Positions 38,698 to 50,104 of a stretch of DNA of 64,000 nucleotides are shown here, piece after piece (the first letter of the stretch is position 1; every line of letters starts with the position of its first letter). The notes under the pieces were generated by a model. It made no database searches, was not told the DNA's origin, and was given only the letters and a program-made list of their open reading frames with translations. This DNA comes from Comamonas phosphati. Its GTDB lineage: Bacteria > Pseudomonadota > Gammaproteobacteria > Burkholderiales > Burkholderiaceae_C. Made by a program: the position numbers and the translations under genes. The stretch is taken from assembly GCF_014637085.1 (NCBI RefSeq), contig NZ_BMEU01000010.1:62001-126000 (forward strand), written 5' to 3'.

Positions 38698-39990
<1,293 letters not shown>

Positions 39991-39994
<4 letters not shown>

Positions 39995-40800
39995 GCCGTA
40001 TTGCCACCACTTTCAGCAAGCTCCAGGCGGAGGGCCGCAAGGCTCTGATTCCCTATGTGACCGCGGGCTTTCCGTTTGCCGCCCTCACCCCCTCCCTCAT
40101 GCACGGCATGGTGGAAGCCGGTGCCGATGTGATCGAGCTGGGCGTGCCCTTTTCCGACCCCATGGCCGACGGCCCCACCATCCAGCGCGCCGGCGACAAG
40201 GCCATTGCCAACGGCGTGGGCCTGCAGCAGGTGCTGGCCTATGTGGCCGAGTTCCGCAAGAAGGACGAAACCACGCCCGTGGTGCTCATGGGCTACGCCA
40301 ACCCCGTGGAGCGCTACGACCAGGTGCACGGCGAGGACGCCTTCGTCAACCATGCGGCCGAAGCCGGCGTGGACGGCGTGCTCATCGTGGACTACCCGCC
40401 CGAAGAGTGCGAGGAGTTCGCGGCCAAGCTGCGCGCGCGCAACATGGACCTGATCTTTCTGCTGGCCCCCACCAGCACCGACGAGCGCATGCAACAGGTG
40501 GCCCGCGTGGCCAGCGGTTATGTGTACTACGTCTCGCTCAAGGGCGTGACGGGCTCGGGCGCCCTGGACACCTCGGCCGTGGAAGCCATGCTGCCGCGCA
40601 TCCGCCAGCACGTGAGCGTGCCCGTGGGCGTGGGCTTCGGCATCCGTGACGCCCAGACCGCCCATGCCATCAGCCGCGTGGCCGATGCTGTGGTCATCGG
40701 CAGCCGCATCATCGAACTGCTCGACGGCCAGCCCCACGAGAAGATCGTCCCGCTGGCAATAGACTTTCTGCGTGGCGTGCGAAAGGCTCTCGACGCATAA
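39991..40800 (+). CDS. trpA: Tryptophan synthase alpha chain
   Basis: A 269-residue TIM-barrel lyase that cleaves indole-3-glycerol phosphate. Catalytic E49 and D60 are in [18 protein letters not shown], matching Salmonella numbering; the [11 protein letters not shown] loop and [11 protein letters not shown] phosphate site are present. Followed after 10 nt by a structured repeat before accD. Confidence 0.98.
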
Positions 40801-40810
40801 TCCAGAACAA

Positions 40811-40936
40811 CCCCCTGAGCGGCTGTGCCGCTTCCCCCTTCTCTCTCGGCTTCGCCGGGGAAGGGGGACGCCGCCAGCGCGGCGGGGCGGCCCTTGCGCG
40901 GCGGCCCTGGCCTGGGTTGTGCCAGTTTCACAGACT
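40811..40936 (+). repeat. CCCCCTGAG structured 3' repeat, copy F (between trpA and accD)
   Basis: Starts 10 nt after the trpA TAA with CCCCCTGAGCGGC, then GCCGCTTCCCCC, a 20-nt loop insertion with its own CGGCTTCGCCG hairpin, GGGGGACGCC, GGGGCGGCCCTTGC and the tail GTGCCAGTTTCACAGAC. It is the longest copy. Confidence 0.8.
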
Positions 40937-40979
40937 GCTGCCCATGCTGTTGCGCAGCAAAATTTATACGAGGAACACC

Positions 40980-41855
40980 ATGTCCTGGCTTGAAAAACTT
41001 CTGCCTGCCAAGATCCAGCAGACCCATCCGACGGAACGCCACCAGCAGATTCCCGAGGGCCTGTGGATCAAATGCCCCAGCTGCGAAAGCGTTCTGTACA
41101 AGACCGATCTGGAAAAGAACCAGAACGTCTGCCCCAGCTGCGGCCACCACCACCGCATCGGAGCGCGCGCCCGCCTGAACCATTTCCTCGATGCCGAAGG
41201 CCGCTATGAAATCGGCCAGGAAGTCATCCCCGTTGATGCGCTCAAGTTCAAGGACAGCCGCAAATACCCCGAACGCCTGAAGGAAGCGCTGGAAAACACC
41301 GGCGAGACCGACGCGCTGATCGTCATGGGCGGCGCCGTCAAGAGCATCAACGTGGTCGTGGCCTGCTTCGAGTTCGACTTCATGGGTGGCTCCATGGGCT
41401 CCGTGGTCGGCGAGCGCTTCGTGCGCGGCGTGGAAACCGCCATCGAGCAGAAGGTTCCCTTCATCTGCTTCACCGCCACCGGCGGCGCGCGCATGCAGGA
41501 AGGCCTGCTGTCCCTCATGCAGATGGCCAAGACCAATGCCGCGCTCACGCGCCTGGCCAAGAAGGGCCTGCCCTATATTTCCGTGCTGACCGACCCGACC
41601 ATGGGCGGCGTCTCGGCCGGCTTCGCCTTCGTGGGCGACATCGTCATGGCCGAACCCAAGGCCCTGATCGGCTTTGCCGGCCCGCGCGTGATCGAGACCA
41701 CGGTGCGCGTCAAGCTGCCCGAAGGCTTCCAGCGCGCCGAGTTCCTGCAGGACAAGGGTGCCGTAGACATGATCGTGGACCGCCGCGAACTGCGCGACCG
41801 CATCTCCAGCTCGCTGGCCATGCTGCAGCGCCTGCCCGCCGACGCCGTGGAATAA
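40980..41855 (+). CDS. accD: Acetyl-CoA carboxylase carboxyltransferase, beta subunit
   Basis: A 291-residue subunit that transfers carboxyl from biotin to acetyl-CoA in fatty acid synthesis. A C4 zinc ribbon (C32, C35, C51, C54 in KCPSCESV and VCPSCGHH) precedes the crotonase-fold carboxyltransferase with [10 protein letters not shown] and [12 protein letters not shown] at 40980 has the site ACGAGGAAC. Ends at a strong bidirectional terminator shared with the converging yggT. Confidence 0.98.
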   Translation: MSWLEKLLPAKIQQTHPTERHQQIPEGLWIKCPSCESVLYKTDLEKNQNVCPSCGHHHRIGARARLNHFLDAEGRYEIGQEVIPVDALKFKDSRKYPERLKEALENTGETDALIVMGGAVKSINVVVACFEFDFMGGSMGSVVGERFVRGVETAIEQKVPFICFTATGGARMQEGLLSLMQMAKTNAALTRLAKKGLPYISVLTDPTMGGVSAGFAFVGDIVMAEPKALIGFAGPRVIETTVRVKLPEGFQRAEFLQDKGAVDMIVDRRELRDRISSSLAMLQRLPADAVE

Positions 41856-41880
41856 ACAGCGAAGCGCGCCCCGCGCTTTC

Positions 41881-41926
41881 CAGCAAAAAGCCCGTGCAGA
41901 CTGCAGTCCGCACGGGCTTTTTGCTG
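41881..41926. terminator. Bidirectional intrinsic terminator between accD and yggT
   Basis: A 17-bp perfect stem starting CAGCAAAAAGCCCGTGC (41881-41897) with its complement at 41910-41926; A and T runs flank the GC core on both strands. Confidence 0.85.
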
Positions 41927-41947
41927 GGTGATGCCGGTCGGACTGGA

Positions 41948-42520
41948 TCACACTCCCGTCGCACCCATGGCGATGGCGCCCAAGCCCCAGGCCTGCACAT
42001 GGGCCAGGACGATAAGCGCCACCTGCAGCACGATCATCCCGACCAGGGCCGAGAGGTCCACATTGCCGATCAGCGGCACGATCTTGCGGATGGGCGCAAG
42101 CAAGGGATCGGCCAACCGCTGCAGCACGTTGTAGATGGGCGAATACGGCTGCACCCAGGACAGCACGGCATAGGCCAGCAAAATGCCCATCATGCCCATC
42201 AGCGCGAGCTTGAGCAGGCCGCACAGCGCCAGCCAGGGCACGGCCAGCACCGATGCCGCGGCGCCCAGCAGCAGTCCGATCACCATCTGCACCAGCAGCA
42301 ATGCAAACGCCGCCACCAGGCTGGGCACGTCCCAATTGCCCTTGGTGGGGAGCAGCTTGCGCAGCGGCAGCACGATCCAGTCGGACAGCGCAAACACCAG
42401 CTGGCCCACGGGGTTGCCGAAGGGGACGCGCTGTCTTTGCATGTACAGGCGCAGCAGGCAGGCGCCGCCGATCAGGCTGACCGCGACATCCAGCAGAAAC
42501 CAAACGATTTGAAAAAGCAT
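41948..42520 (-). CDS. YggT-family membrane protein
   Basis: A 190-residue inner-membrane protein with duplicated YGGT domains. Each half has a hydrophobic pair and a conserved segment: LSDWIVLPLRKLLP in the first half (about 45-58) and LADPLLAPIRKIVPLIGNVDLS in the second (about 136-157). Bacterial YggT proteins are linked to osmotic tolerance and, in some species, cell division; the molecular activity is not known. ATG at 42520 is divergent from the LON-domain gene with 96 bp between. Confidence 0.92.
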   Translation of the reverse strand: MLFQIVWFLLDVAVSLIGGACLLRLYMQRQRVPFGNPVGQLVFALSDWIVLPLRKLLPTKGNWDVPSLVAAFALLLVQMVIGLLLGAAASVLAVPWLALCGLLKLALMGMMGILLAYAVLSWVQPYSPIYNVLQRLADPLLAPIRKIVPLIGNVDLSALVGMIVLQVALIVLAHVQAWGLGAIAMGATGV

Positions 42521-42616
42521 GTAGTTGAATCTACCGGCAAGTGGACAGACAGGAAACCGGGCCGGCAAAGATTGCAGCGACCTGGCCCTCGGATCATGGG
42601 ATGATAGCCGGGCACC

Positions 42617-43276
42617 ATGACCGAAGCCGCCACACTGCACTCCCTGCCCCTGTTCCCGCTGGGCACCGTCCTCTTTCCGCAGGGGCTGCTGAGCCTGCGG
42701 GTCTTCGAGGTGCGCTACCTCGACATGGTGCGCAAATGCCAGGCCGCGGATGCCCTGTTCGGCGTGGTGGCGCTGCAGTCCGGCCGCGAAGTGCGCAAGG
42801 CCGGAGCCCAGCCCGAACTGCTGCATGCCGAAGGCACGCTGGCCAGGCTGACGCGGCTGGAAACCGTGCAGCTCGGGCTGATGCATCTGCAATGCCAGGG
42901 CCAGCAGCGCTTTCGCATCCTCGGCAGCCGGCAGCTGCCCCACGGCCTCTGGGTGGCCGACGTGGAGCTTTTGCCTCATGACGCGGAGATCGCCATTCCC
43001 CAGCATCTGCGCAGCGTCGCCCACGCGCTGGCCCAGGTGCTGCTGCAGCTGCATGCCCGCGCCCAGGACCCCGACCACGCCCGGTTGCCCACGCCGCGCC
43101 AGATGAACGATTGCGGCTGGGTCGCCAACCGCTGGGCCGAGCTGCTGCCCCTGCCGCTGGCCGTCAAGCAGCAGCTGATGACCCTGGACAGCCCCTTGCT
43201 GCGCCTGGAGCTGATCGCCGACCAGCTGGAGCGCAACGGCATCGACAGCGGTGACGCCTCCTCGGCAGCCACCTAG
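42617..43276 (+). CDS. LON peptidase substrate-binding-domain protein
   Basis: A 219-residue stand-alone Lon N-terminal-like (PUA-like) domain protein with the typical start LPLFPLGTVLFPQGLLSLRVFE and the RYLDMV and GVVAL segments; there is no ATPase or protease domain. Such proteins may bind unfolded peptides or act in cytochrome or proteolysis pathways, but the role is not settled. Located directly upstream of lysS on the same strand, with a -10-like element in between. Confidence 0.9.
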   Translation: MTEAATLHSLPLFPLGTVLFPQGLLSLRVFEVRYLDMVRKCQAADALFGVVALQSGREVRKAGAQPELLHAEGTLARLTRLETVQLGLMHLQCQGQQRFRILGSRQLPHGLWVADVELLPHDAEIAIPQHLRSVAHALAQVLLQLHARAQDPDHARLPTPRQMNDCGWVANRWAELLPLPLAVKQQLMTLDSPLLRLELIADQLERNGIDSGDASSAAT

Positions 43277-43335
43277 CGCAAGTGCGCCTTGAGGGGGCCA
43301 TTTTTGCCGTGGGCTGGCCTTGCGGCAAAAAAAAC

Positions 43336-43341
43336 TAAAAT
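43336..43341 (+). promoter_or_regulatory. -10 element upstream of lysS
   Basis: TAAAAT followed by CGCGGG, 86 bp before the lysS ATG, in an A-rich stretch (43327-43340). It resembles the -10 element before asd. No clear -35 is visible, so the promoter is a suggestion. Confidence 0.4.
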
Positions 43342-43426
43342 CGCGGGTTCGGGCCGCAAGCCGTGCGGCTGCACTTTCCGGCCTTTTTGCCTTTATTCCC
43401 GGCGCCTGGCGCTGGCGCTCATTTTC

Positions 43427-44971
<1,545 letters not shown>

Positions 44972-44989
44972 AGCCGGAACTCCGCAAAC

Positions 44990-45034
44990 AATAGCTGCCA
45001 GCCCTTTACCAGAAAGGGCTGGCAGCTATTTTCA
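44990..45034 (+). terminator. Intrinsic terminator after lysS
   Basis: A 17-bp perfect stem ATAGCTGCCAGCCCTTT (44991-45007) with its complement at 45013-45029, followed by TTTTC. The AGCTGC word also occurs in the AT-rich short repeats of this genome. Confidence 0.85.
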
Positions 45035-45485
45035 CATATGGTGCGTAAAACAGGCCGGCCACAACCCGTGGCCATACTCGCCCACCATGCACATCCCCAA
45101 TACCGGGCGCAAGCGCGGCGGCGCCACGAAGCCGGCCAAGGCCATGGCGCGACCGTCCAGCGTTGGGGTTGGTCCGACCACAGCCAGCAGGAGGCCGATG
45201 CCCCTGCCCAGCAGCGGGCAGGGGAGGCGTCAATGCCCTGTTGGCCGCCAATACACGGCACGGCAACTGGAGCCGGCTTCGAACGCATGGAGTGGCGCGG
45301 CGAATACGGGCTGGACGGCGACACGGTGCCGACGCGCAACAGCTATGGCGCCCACTGCCTCAATACCGAGCAGCTGGGGCAAGGCTCCACCTGCCCGCAG
45401 GCCCAGGCCTTTGTGCAATGGAATGCAATCTCCAGACCGTACTGCCGCTGGCCTGAGCCACTTCCAGACATGTGTGGACATTGTT
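45035..45485. other. Gene-poor region upstream of the diguanylate cyclase gene
   Basis: About 450 bp with normal GC but no recognisable gene. Open frames exist on both strands (for example a plus-strand frame around 45272-45460 with RMEWRGEYGLDGDTVPTR and a minus-strand hydrophobic frame around 45040-45230), but none has a good start, ribosome binding site or recognised motif. It may be decayed coding sequence. Confidence 0.35.
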
Positions 45486-45522
45486 TTACATCAATGTAAG
45501 AAAAAGATTGTTAAAGTAACAA
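45486..45522 (+). promoter_or_regulatory. Two adjacent palindromes, likely operator region of the diguanylate cyclase gene
   Basis: TTACATCAATGTAA (45486-45499, 6-bp arms) and TTGTTAAAGTAACAA (45508-45522, 6-bp arms) lie 82-118 bp upstream of the ATG at 45604 in AT-rich DNA. Their spacing, about two helical turns centre to centre, fits tandem binding of a dimeric regulator. The factor is unknown. Confidence 0.45.
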
Positions 45523-45603
45523 AAAACTACACATAACTAAGCCAGACCGCCCAGCCGCCCTTTTTTCATGCGATCCCGACGGGATCAAGAGACCTGCTGC
45601 CAC

Positions 45604-46662
45604 ATGTCCGCCATTCCACCCCCGAGTCTCGAACGCTCAGCCATTGAATCGGACGCTGCGCGTTTCACGCCGCAGGATGCCAGCGCGCCGTTTTCCGTTC
45701 TCGTGGTGGAAGACCAGCCCTCCGTGCGCGCGGCCCTGGTCAAGGAACTGCGCCAGGCGGGCGTGAGCGAGGTGCTGGAAGCGGAAAACGGTCGGGCGGC
45801 CCTGGCGCTGTTCCGCAGCCGGCGCCCGGATCTGGTGCTGCTGGACATACGCCTGCCCGGCGAGGACGGCTACTGGGTGGCGCGCCAGTTGCGGGAGTCC
45901 GAGCGCGGCGAATGGACACCCATCATCTTCCTCTCGGGCCTGGACAATGACCTGGACGTCTGGCGCGGCATCGAAGCCGGTGGCGACGACTACCTGGTCA
46001 AGCCCGTCAAACCCATTGTGCTGATCGCCAAGCTGCGCGCCATGCGGCGTCTGCTGGACATGCGCCGGCGCCTCGTGGCCCTGTCGGGCGAGCTGCATCT
46101 GGCCAACCAGAAGCTCAATGAAATGGTGGAACTGGACTCGCTCACGAGCCTGGTCAACCGGCGCGGCATGGACCGGATACTGCATACCGAGATCGCCGCA
46201 GCCCGCCGCGAGGGCAAGCCGCTGACGCTGATGCTCTGCGACCTCGACCACTTCAAGAAATTCAACGACACCTACGGCCACGTCCAGGGCGATGAGTGCC
46301 TCAAGCATGTGGGCCGACTGCTGCGCGAAGTCTGCATGCGCCCGCGCGACATTGCCGCCCGCTACGGCGGCGAGGAGTTCGCCCTCATCCTGCCCAACAC
46401 GCCGCGCTCGGGCGCCATGACCTTCGCGCGGGCCCTGGGGCAGATGCTCAAATCCCTCAAGATCCGACCGCCCAATGCCCCCGGGGATCTGCAACTGACG
46501 TTATCAGGTGGCATCACCACCTGCATTCCGGATGAGAACACCAGCGCGGAAACCATGCTGATGCGCGCCGACGAAGCCCTTTACGCGGCCAAGACACATG
46601 GGCGCAACCGCTTCTTCAGCTTCGAAATGCAGATGGACACCATCGAGCAAAGACAGCTTTGA
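45604..46662 (+). CDS. Response regulator with GGDEF diguanylate cyclase output
   Basis: A 352-residue protein with a receiver domain (about 30-150; acidic E36/D37, phospho-acceptor D81, S111, K133), a helical linker (about 155-178) and a GGDEF domain (about 178-345). The active site is GGEEF (255-259), intact for c-di-GMP synthesis, and the product-inhibition site RxxD is present as RPRD (246-249). Architecture resembles WspR. No histidine kinase is adjacent, so it is an orphan regulator. Likely role: switching to biofilm or surface life. Confidence 0.94.
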   Translation: MSAIPPPSLERSAIESDAARFTPQDASAPFSVLVVEDQPSVRAALVKELRQAGVSEVLEAENGRAALALFRSRRPDLVLLDIRLPGEDGYWVARQLRESERGEWTPIIFLSGLDNDLDVWRGIEAGGDDYLVKPVKPIVLIAKLRAMRRLLDMRRRLVALSGELHLANQKLNEMVELDSLTSLVNRRGMDRILHTEIAAARREGKPLTLMLCDLDHFKKFNDTYGHVQGDECLKHVGRLLREVCMRPRDIAARYGGEEFALILPNTPRSGAMTFARALGQMLKSLKIRPPNAPGDLQLTLSGGITTCIPDENTSAETMLMRADEALYAAKTHGRNRFFSFEMQMDTIEQRQL

Positions 46663-46821
46663 TCCCCTGAATGCGTGTTCATGCGCTCTACGCACCCGCG
46701 TTGGAGCGCCATCGCCATGGCAACGCCGGCCGCACAAAACGCGGCCCAGCCTGGCGCCTGACACGGCTCGCGAAGCAAAAGGAGCTCCTCCGGAAGCCCT
46801 TTGGCGCGGCTGGCGCAGCCG

Positions 46822-48039
46822 TCAGGGCCGGCGCGGCACCACCCTGCCGGCCGCCAGCTTGGCGTTGGCGCGGGCCGTATCCACGTCGGCGGCGCGCGCC
46901 ACCGCCACGCCCATGCGGCGGCGGGTAAAGCTCTCGGGCTTGCCGAACAGGCGCAGGTCGGTACCGGGAACGGCCAGGGCTCGATCCACGCCGTCGAATA
47001 CCAGGCCTTCGGCATCCTGGCCGCCGTAGATCACGGCACTGGCGCCGGGATTGCGCAGGCTGGTGTCCACGGGCAGCCCCAGGATGGCACACGCATGCAG
47101 CTCGAACTCGCTCTGCCACTGGGTGGCCAGCGTCACCAGGCCCGTGTCGTGCGGGCGCGGCGAAACTTCGCTGAACCAGACCTGATCGCCCTTGACGAAC
47201 AGCTCCACGCCGAACAGGCCCAGGCCGCCCAGGTCGTCGGTCACGGCCTGGGCGATCTGGCGCGATTTTTCCAGTGCCGCAGCCTGCATGGGCTGGGGCT
47301 GCCAGCTTTCCACATAATCGCCCGCCTGCTGGATATGGCCTATCGGGTCGCAGAAATGCGTCTGGACCTGGCCGTCGGCCCCTTTGGCGCGCACGGTGAG
47401 CTGGGTGATCTCGTAGTCGAAGTCGATGAAGCCTTCGACGATGATGCGGCCGTGGCTCACGCGGCCGCCGGCCATGGCGTAATCCCAGGCCTTGGCCACA
47501 TCGGCCGGGCCGTCGATCTTGCTCTGGCCCTTGCCCGAGCTGCTCATCACCGGCTTGACCACGCAGGGGTAGCCGATGGCCGGTTGGCCGTCCGAGCCGT
47601 CAATGGCGGCCTGCAGCTCGTCCAGCGCATCGCAGAAGCGGTAGGGGCTGGTCGGCAGGCCCAGGGTTTCGGCGGCCAGGCGGCGGATGCCTTCGCGGTC
47701 CATGGTCAGGCGGGTGGCGCGGGCCGTGGGCACCACGGTGACCACGCCGGCGGCCTCCAGCTGTTCCAGCATGGGCGTGGCAATGGCTTCGATCTCGGGG
47801 ACGACGAGATCGGGTTTCTCGGCCTCGATCAGTGCCTTGAGCTGTGCCGGATCGCTCATGGTGATGGTGCGCGCATGGTGGGCCACCTGGTGGCCGGGCG
47901 CGTTCTCGTAGCGGTCCACGGCAATGGTTTCCACGCCGAGGCGCTGCAGCGCGATCAGCACTTCCTTGCCCAGTTCGCCGCTGCCCAGCAGCATGACTTT
48001 GGTGGCATTGGGGGAGAGAGGGGTTCCTAGAGTGGTCAT
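46822..48039 (-). CDS. purT: Formate-dependent phosphoribosylglycinamide formyltransferase
   Basis: A 405-residue ATP-grasp enzyme that makes formyl-GAR from GAR, formate and ATP, the alternative to PurN in purine synthesis. N-terminal [21 protein letters not shown] binds substrate; [14 protein letters not shown] is the ATP-grasp lysine loop, and [20 protein letters not shown] is the metal/ATP site. ATG at 48039; the stop precedes the diguanylate cyclase end by about 160 bp in convergent orientation. Confidence 0.97.
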   Translation of the reverse strand: MTTLGTPLSPNATKVMLLGSGELGKEVLIALQRLGVETIAVDRYENAPGHQVAHHARTITMSDPAQLKALIEAEKPDLVVPEIEAIATPMLEQLEAAGVVTVVPTARATRLTMDREGIRRLAAETLGLPTSPYRFCDALDELQAAIDGSDGQPAIGYPCVVKPVMSSSGKGQSKIDGPADVAKAWDYAMAGGRVSHGRIIVEGFIDFDYEITQLTVRAKGADGQVQTHFCDPIGHIQQAGDYVESWQPQPMQAAALEKSRQIAQAVTDDLGGLGLFGVELFVKGDQVWFSEVSPRPHDTGLVTLATQWQSEFELHACAILGLPVDTSLRNPGASAVIYGGQDAEGLVFDGVDRALAVPGTDLRLFGKPESFTRRRMGVAVARAADVDTARANAKLAAGRVVPRRP

Positions 48040-48070
48040 GGAGTGATCCGGCAAAGATAAAAAAGATGGC

Positions 48071-48481
48071 TCAGCGTCCGTCGGCGGCAGCCGGCACCAG
48101 CGCATAGTGCTGGATGCGGCAAGACCCGCGCTGCTTGCATTCGCCGTCCAGGTAGCGGTAGCGCACCTTCACGGTCTCGCCGGCTTTGGGCCACTGGCGC
48201 CGCGGCACTTCGGCCCGGTGATCGGCCGCTTCGGGCCTGAAGCTCAGGGCCGCGCCAGGCTGCGGGCATTCCGCATCACCCCATGCCTGGGTATCGACCA
48301 CACGGGTCTGCAGCTGTTTGGAGGAAGTCTGCTTGTCGCGCACCTTCACGCCCAGATCGCAGATCTGCCACTGTCCGGCCATGGCCGGAGCCGTCGCTGC
48401 AGCCAGCAGCATAGTGAGCAGGGCGCCCAGAACCGGGCCGGCCGTCTGCTTTCGATATTGCTTGGGGTATTCAGTAGTCAT
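48071..48481 (-). CDS. Exported small protein of unknown function
   Basis: A 136-residue protein with a signal peptide (hydrophobic [22 protein letters not shown], cleavage likely after AMA) and a mature part with four cysteines ([20 protein letters not shown]), suggesting disulfides in the periplasm. I do not recognise a family. It is 31 bp upstream of purT in the same direction and 21 bp after the next unknown gene, so it may share their transcript. Confidence 0.7.
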   Translation of the reverse strand: MTTEYPKQYRKQTAGPVLGALLTMLLAAATAPAMAGQWQICDLGVKVRDKQTSSKQLQTRVVDTQAWGDAECPQPGAALSFRPEAADHRAEVPRRQWPKAGETVKVRYRYLDGECKQRGSCRIQHYALVPAAADGR

Positions 48482-48502
48482 AGATGTGATCGGAAAATTT
48501 GA

Positions 48503-48973
48503 TCAATGCGTCAGCCCGCCGGCCTTGGCCCCGCGCTGCGGAATCTCCTCGCGCGCAAAGTCGAGTTCCGGCGTCCATACGGCATCGTCCCAGTTCCAGG
48601 GGCTGCCGGCCTGCTCCAGGCTCAACACATGCACGCCGGACAGGTCCTTGACCCTGTCCTTGAGCCAGGTGATCTGGTCGTCGCGCACAAACACCAGGCA
48701 GCTCACGCCCCAGTCTGGCGACACGATGCCATGGGCCTGCAACTGGGCAAGCAAGGGTGCATACCAGCGCTCCGCGCGCTCGTTGATGCGGCCGGCCAGC
48801 GCCAGCGGATAGCCCGAGGCGGACACTTCCACCACGCAGACTTCGCGCCGCGCCGGGCGCAGCGCCACAAAGGCCGGGCACTGCCAGCCGTCGGCCACCT
48901 CGTACTTGGGCGCCACAAAGGTTTCGCCATTGGCCGTGAGCAGTTGCATCACGGCTTCTTCATGCCGGTCCAT
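48503..48973 (-). CDS. Protein of unknown function (156 residues)
   Basis: A soluble protein without signal peptide. It has alternating strand-like segments (REVCVVEVSASG, WGVSCLVFVRDDQITWL, VHVLSLEQAG), a composition of a small alpha/beta fold. I do not recognise the family. ATG at 48973 follows the pfk stop by 11 bp on the same strand, suggesting co-transcription with pfk. Confidence 0.7.
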   Translation of the reverse strand: MDRHEEAVMQLLTANGETFVAPKYEVADGWQCPAFVALRPARREVCVVEVSASGYPLALAGRINERAERWYAPLLAQLQAHGIVSPDWGVSCLVFVRDDQITWLKDRVKDLSGVHVLSLEQAGSPWNWDDAVWTPELDFAREEIPQRGAKAGGLTH

Positions 48974-48984
48974 GTCCGTCTCCT

Positions 48985-50049
48985 TCAGCCGGGCGATTTC
49001 TCGCCCAGGCAGATGCCGATGTCGCGCGCCATGGTGATGAGGTCGCTGTCCAGCGGCACGGTGCGCTGGGTGTTGGCCACGTCGGCAATCGCCACGCTGC
49101 CGATCCTGCCGTCCTGCAGCGTCACCATACGGCCGAACTGCCCGCCCAGCACCAGCTGCGCCGCATGGTGGCCGAAGCGCGTGGCCAGCACGCGGTCGAA
49201 CGGGGTCGGGTCTCCGCCGCGCTGCACATGGCCCAGCACCGTGGTGCGCACCTCGCTCTTGAGGTGGGGCTGCAGCTGCGCACGCAGCACATGGCCCACA
49301 CCGCCCAGGCGCACGGGATCGGGGCTGTGCTCTACGCGTTCGCGCACCGTGAGGCTGGTCCCGCTTTCCTTGGCCCCCTCGCCTATGCAGATGATGGTGT
49401 AGCGCTGGCGCTGCTCGCGCTGGCGGCAGACCTCAATGACGGTCTGCAGGTCGTAGTCGATCTCGGGCAGCAAAATGATGTCGGCCGCGCCGGCAATGCC
49501 CGACTCCAGCGCCAGCCAGCCCGCGTGGCGGCCCATGGTCTCCACGATCATCACGCGGTGGTGGCTCATGGCCGTGCTCTCGATGCGGCGCAGGCTTTCG
49601 GTCACCGTGGCCACGGCCGTATCGAAGCCGAAGCTGCGCTCGCAGCTGGCGATGTCGTTGTCTATGGTCTTGGGCACGCCCACGCAGTGCAGGCCAATCT
49701 GGCGCAGGCCGTGGGCCAGGCTCATGGTGCCGTCGCCGCCTATGACCACGGCCACATCCAGGCCCAGCGCCTGCACGTTGCTTTGCACCTGGGCCAGCGT
49801 GGCCTCGTCACGCAGCGGATTGGCGCTGTTGCTGGTGCCGAGGATGGTGCCGCCGATGTGCAAAATGCCCGAGACCTCGTCCCAGTCCAGGGGCTTGACG
49901 CGTGGCTGCTCGTCCATCAGGCCTTCAAAGCCGTCGGCAATGCCCAGCACCTCGCACTGACCATGATTGATCAAGGACTTGGTGACCGCACGGATCACTG
50001 CATTGAGACCGGGGCAGTCGCCACCGCCAGTCAGCACACCAACGCGCAT
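48985..50049 (-). CDS. 6-phosphofructokinase (mixed-type active site)
   Basis: A 354-residue PfkA-family kinase phosphorylating fructose 6-phosphate. GVLTGGGDCPGLNAVIR begins the nucleotide site, GGDGTMS is at 104-110 and PKTIDNDI at 126-133 contains the catalytic aspartate D130. Glycine at the position equal to E. coli G104 suggests ATP use, while the lysine in PKTID (E. coli has Gly) is the residue found in pyrophosphate-dependent enzymes; the combination is that of some group III PFKs. ATG at 50049 is chosen over a TTG five codons upstream. Sugar catabolism via this enzyme is not universal in the family. Confidence 0.92.
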   Translation of the reverse strand: MRVGVLTGGGDCPGLNAVIRAVTKSLINHGQCEVLGIADGFEGLMDEQPRVKPLDWDEVSGILHIGGTILGTSNSANPLRDEATLAQVQSNVQALGLDVAVVIGGDGTMSLAHGLRQIGLHCVGVPKTIDNDIASCERSFGFDTAVATVTESLRRIESTAMSHHRVMIVETMGRHAGWLALESGIAGAADIILLPEIDYDLQTVIEVCRQREQRQRYTIICIGEGAKESGTSLTVRERVEHSPDPVRLGGVGHVLRAQLQPHLKSEVRTTVLGHVQRGGDPTPFDRVLATRFGHHAAQLVLGGQFGRMVTLQDGRIGSVAIADVANTQRTVPLDSDLITMARDIGICLGEKSPG

Positions 50050-50104
50050 TCGGGGGTTCTCCAAAAAACAGGGCCGGCCTCTATCATCCCACGCCGCGAA
50101 GCAG

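Noticed and set aside
45038-45536. Overlapping open frames upstream of the diguanylate cyclase gene
   Set aside because: No credible starts, ribosome binding sites or recognised motifs; treated as an unassigned region.
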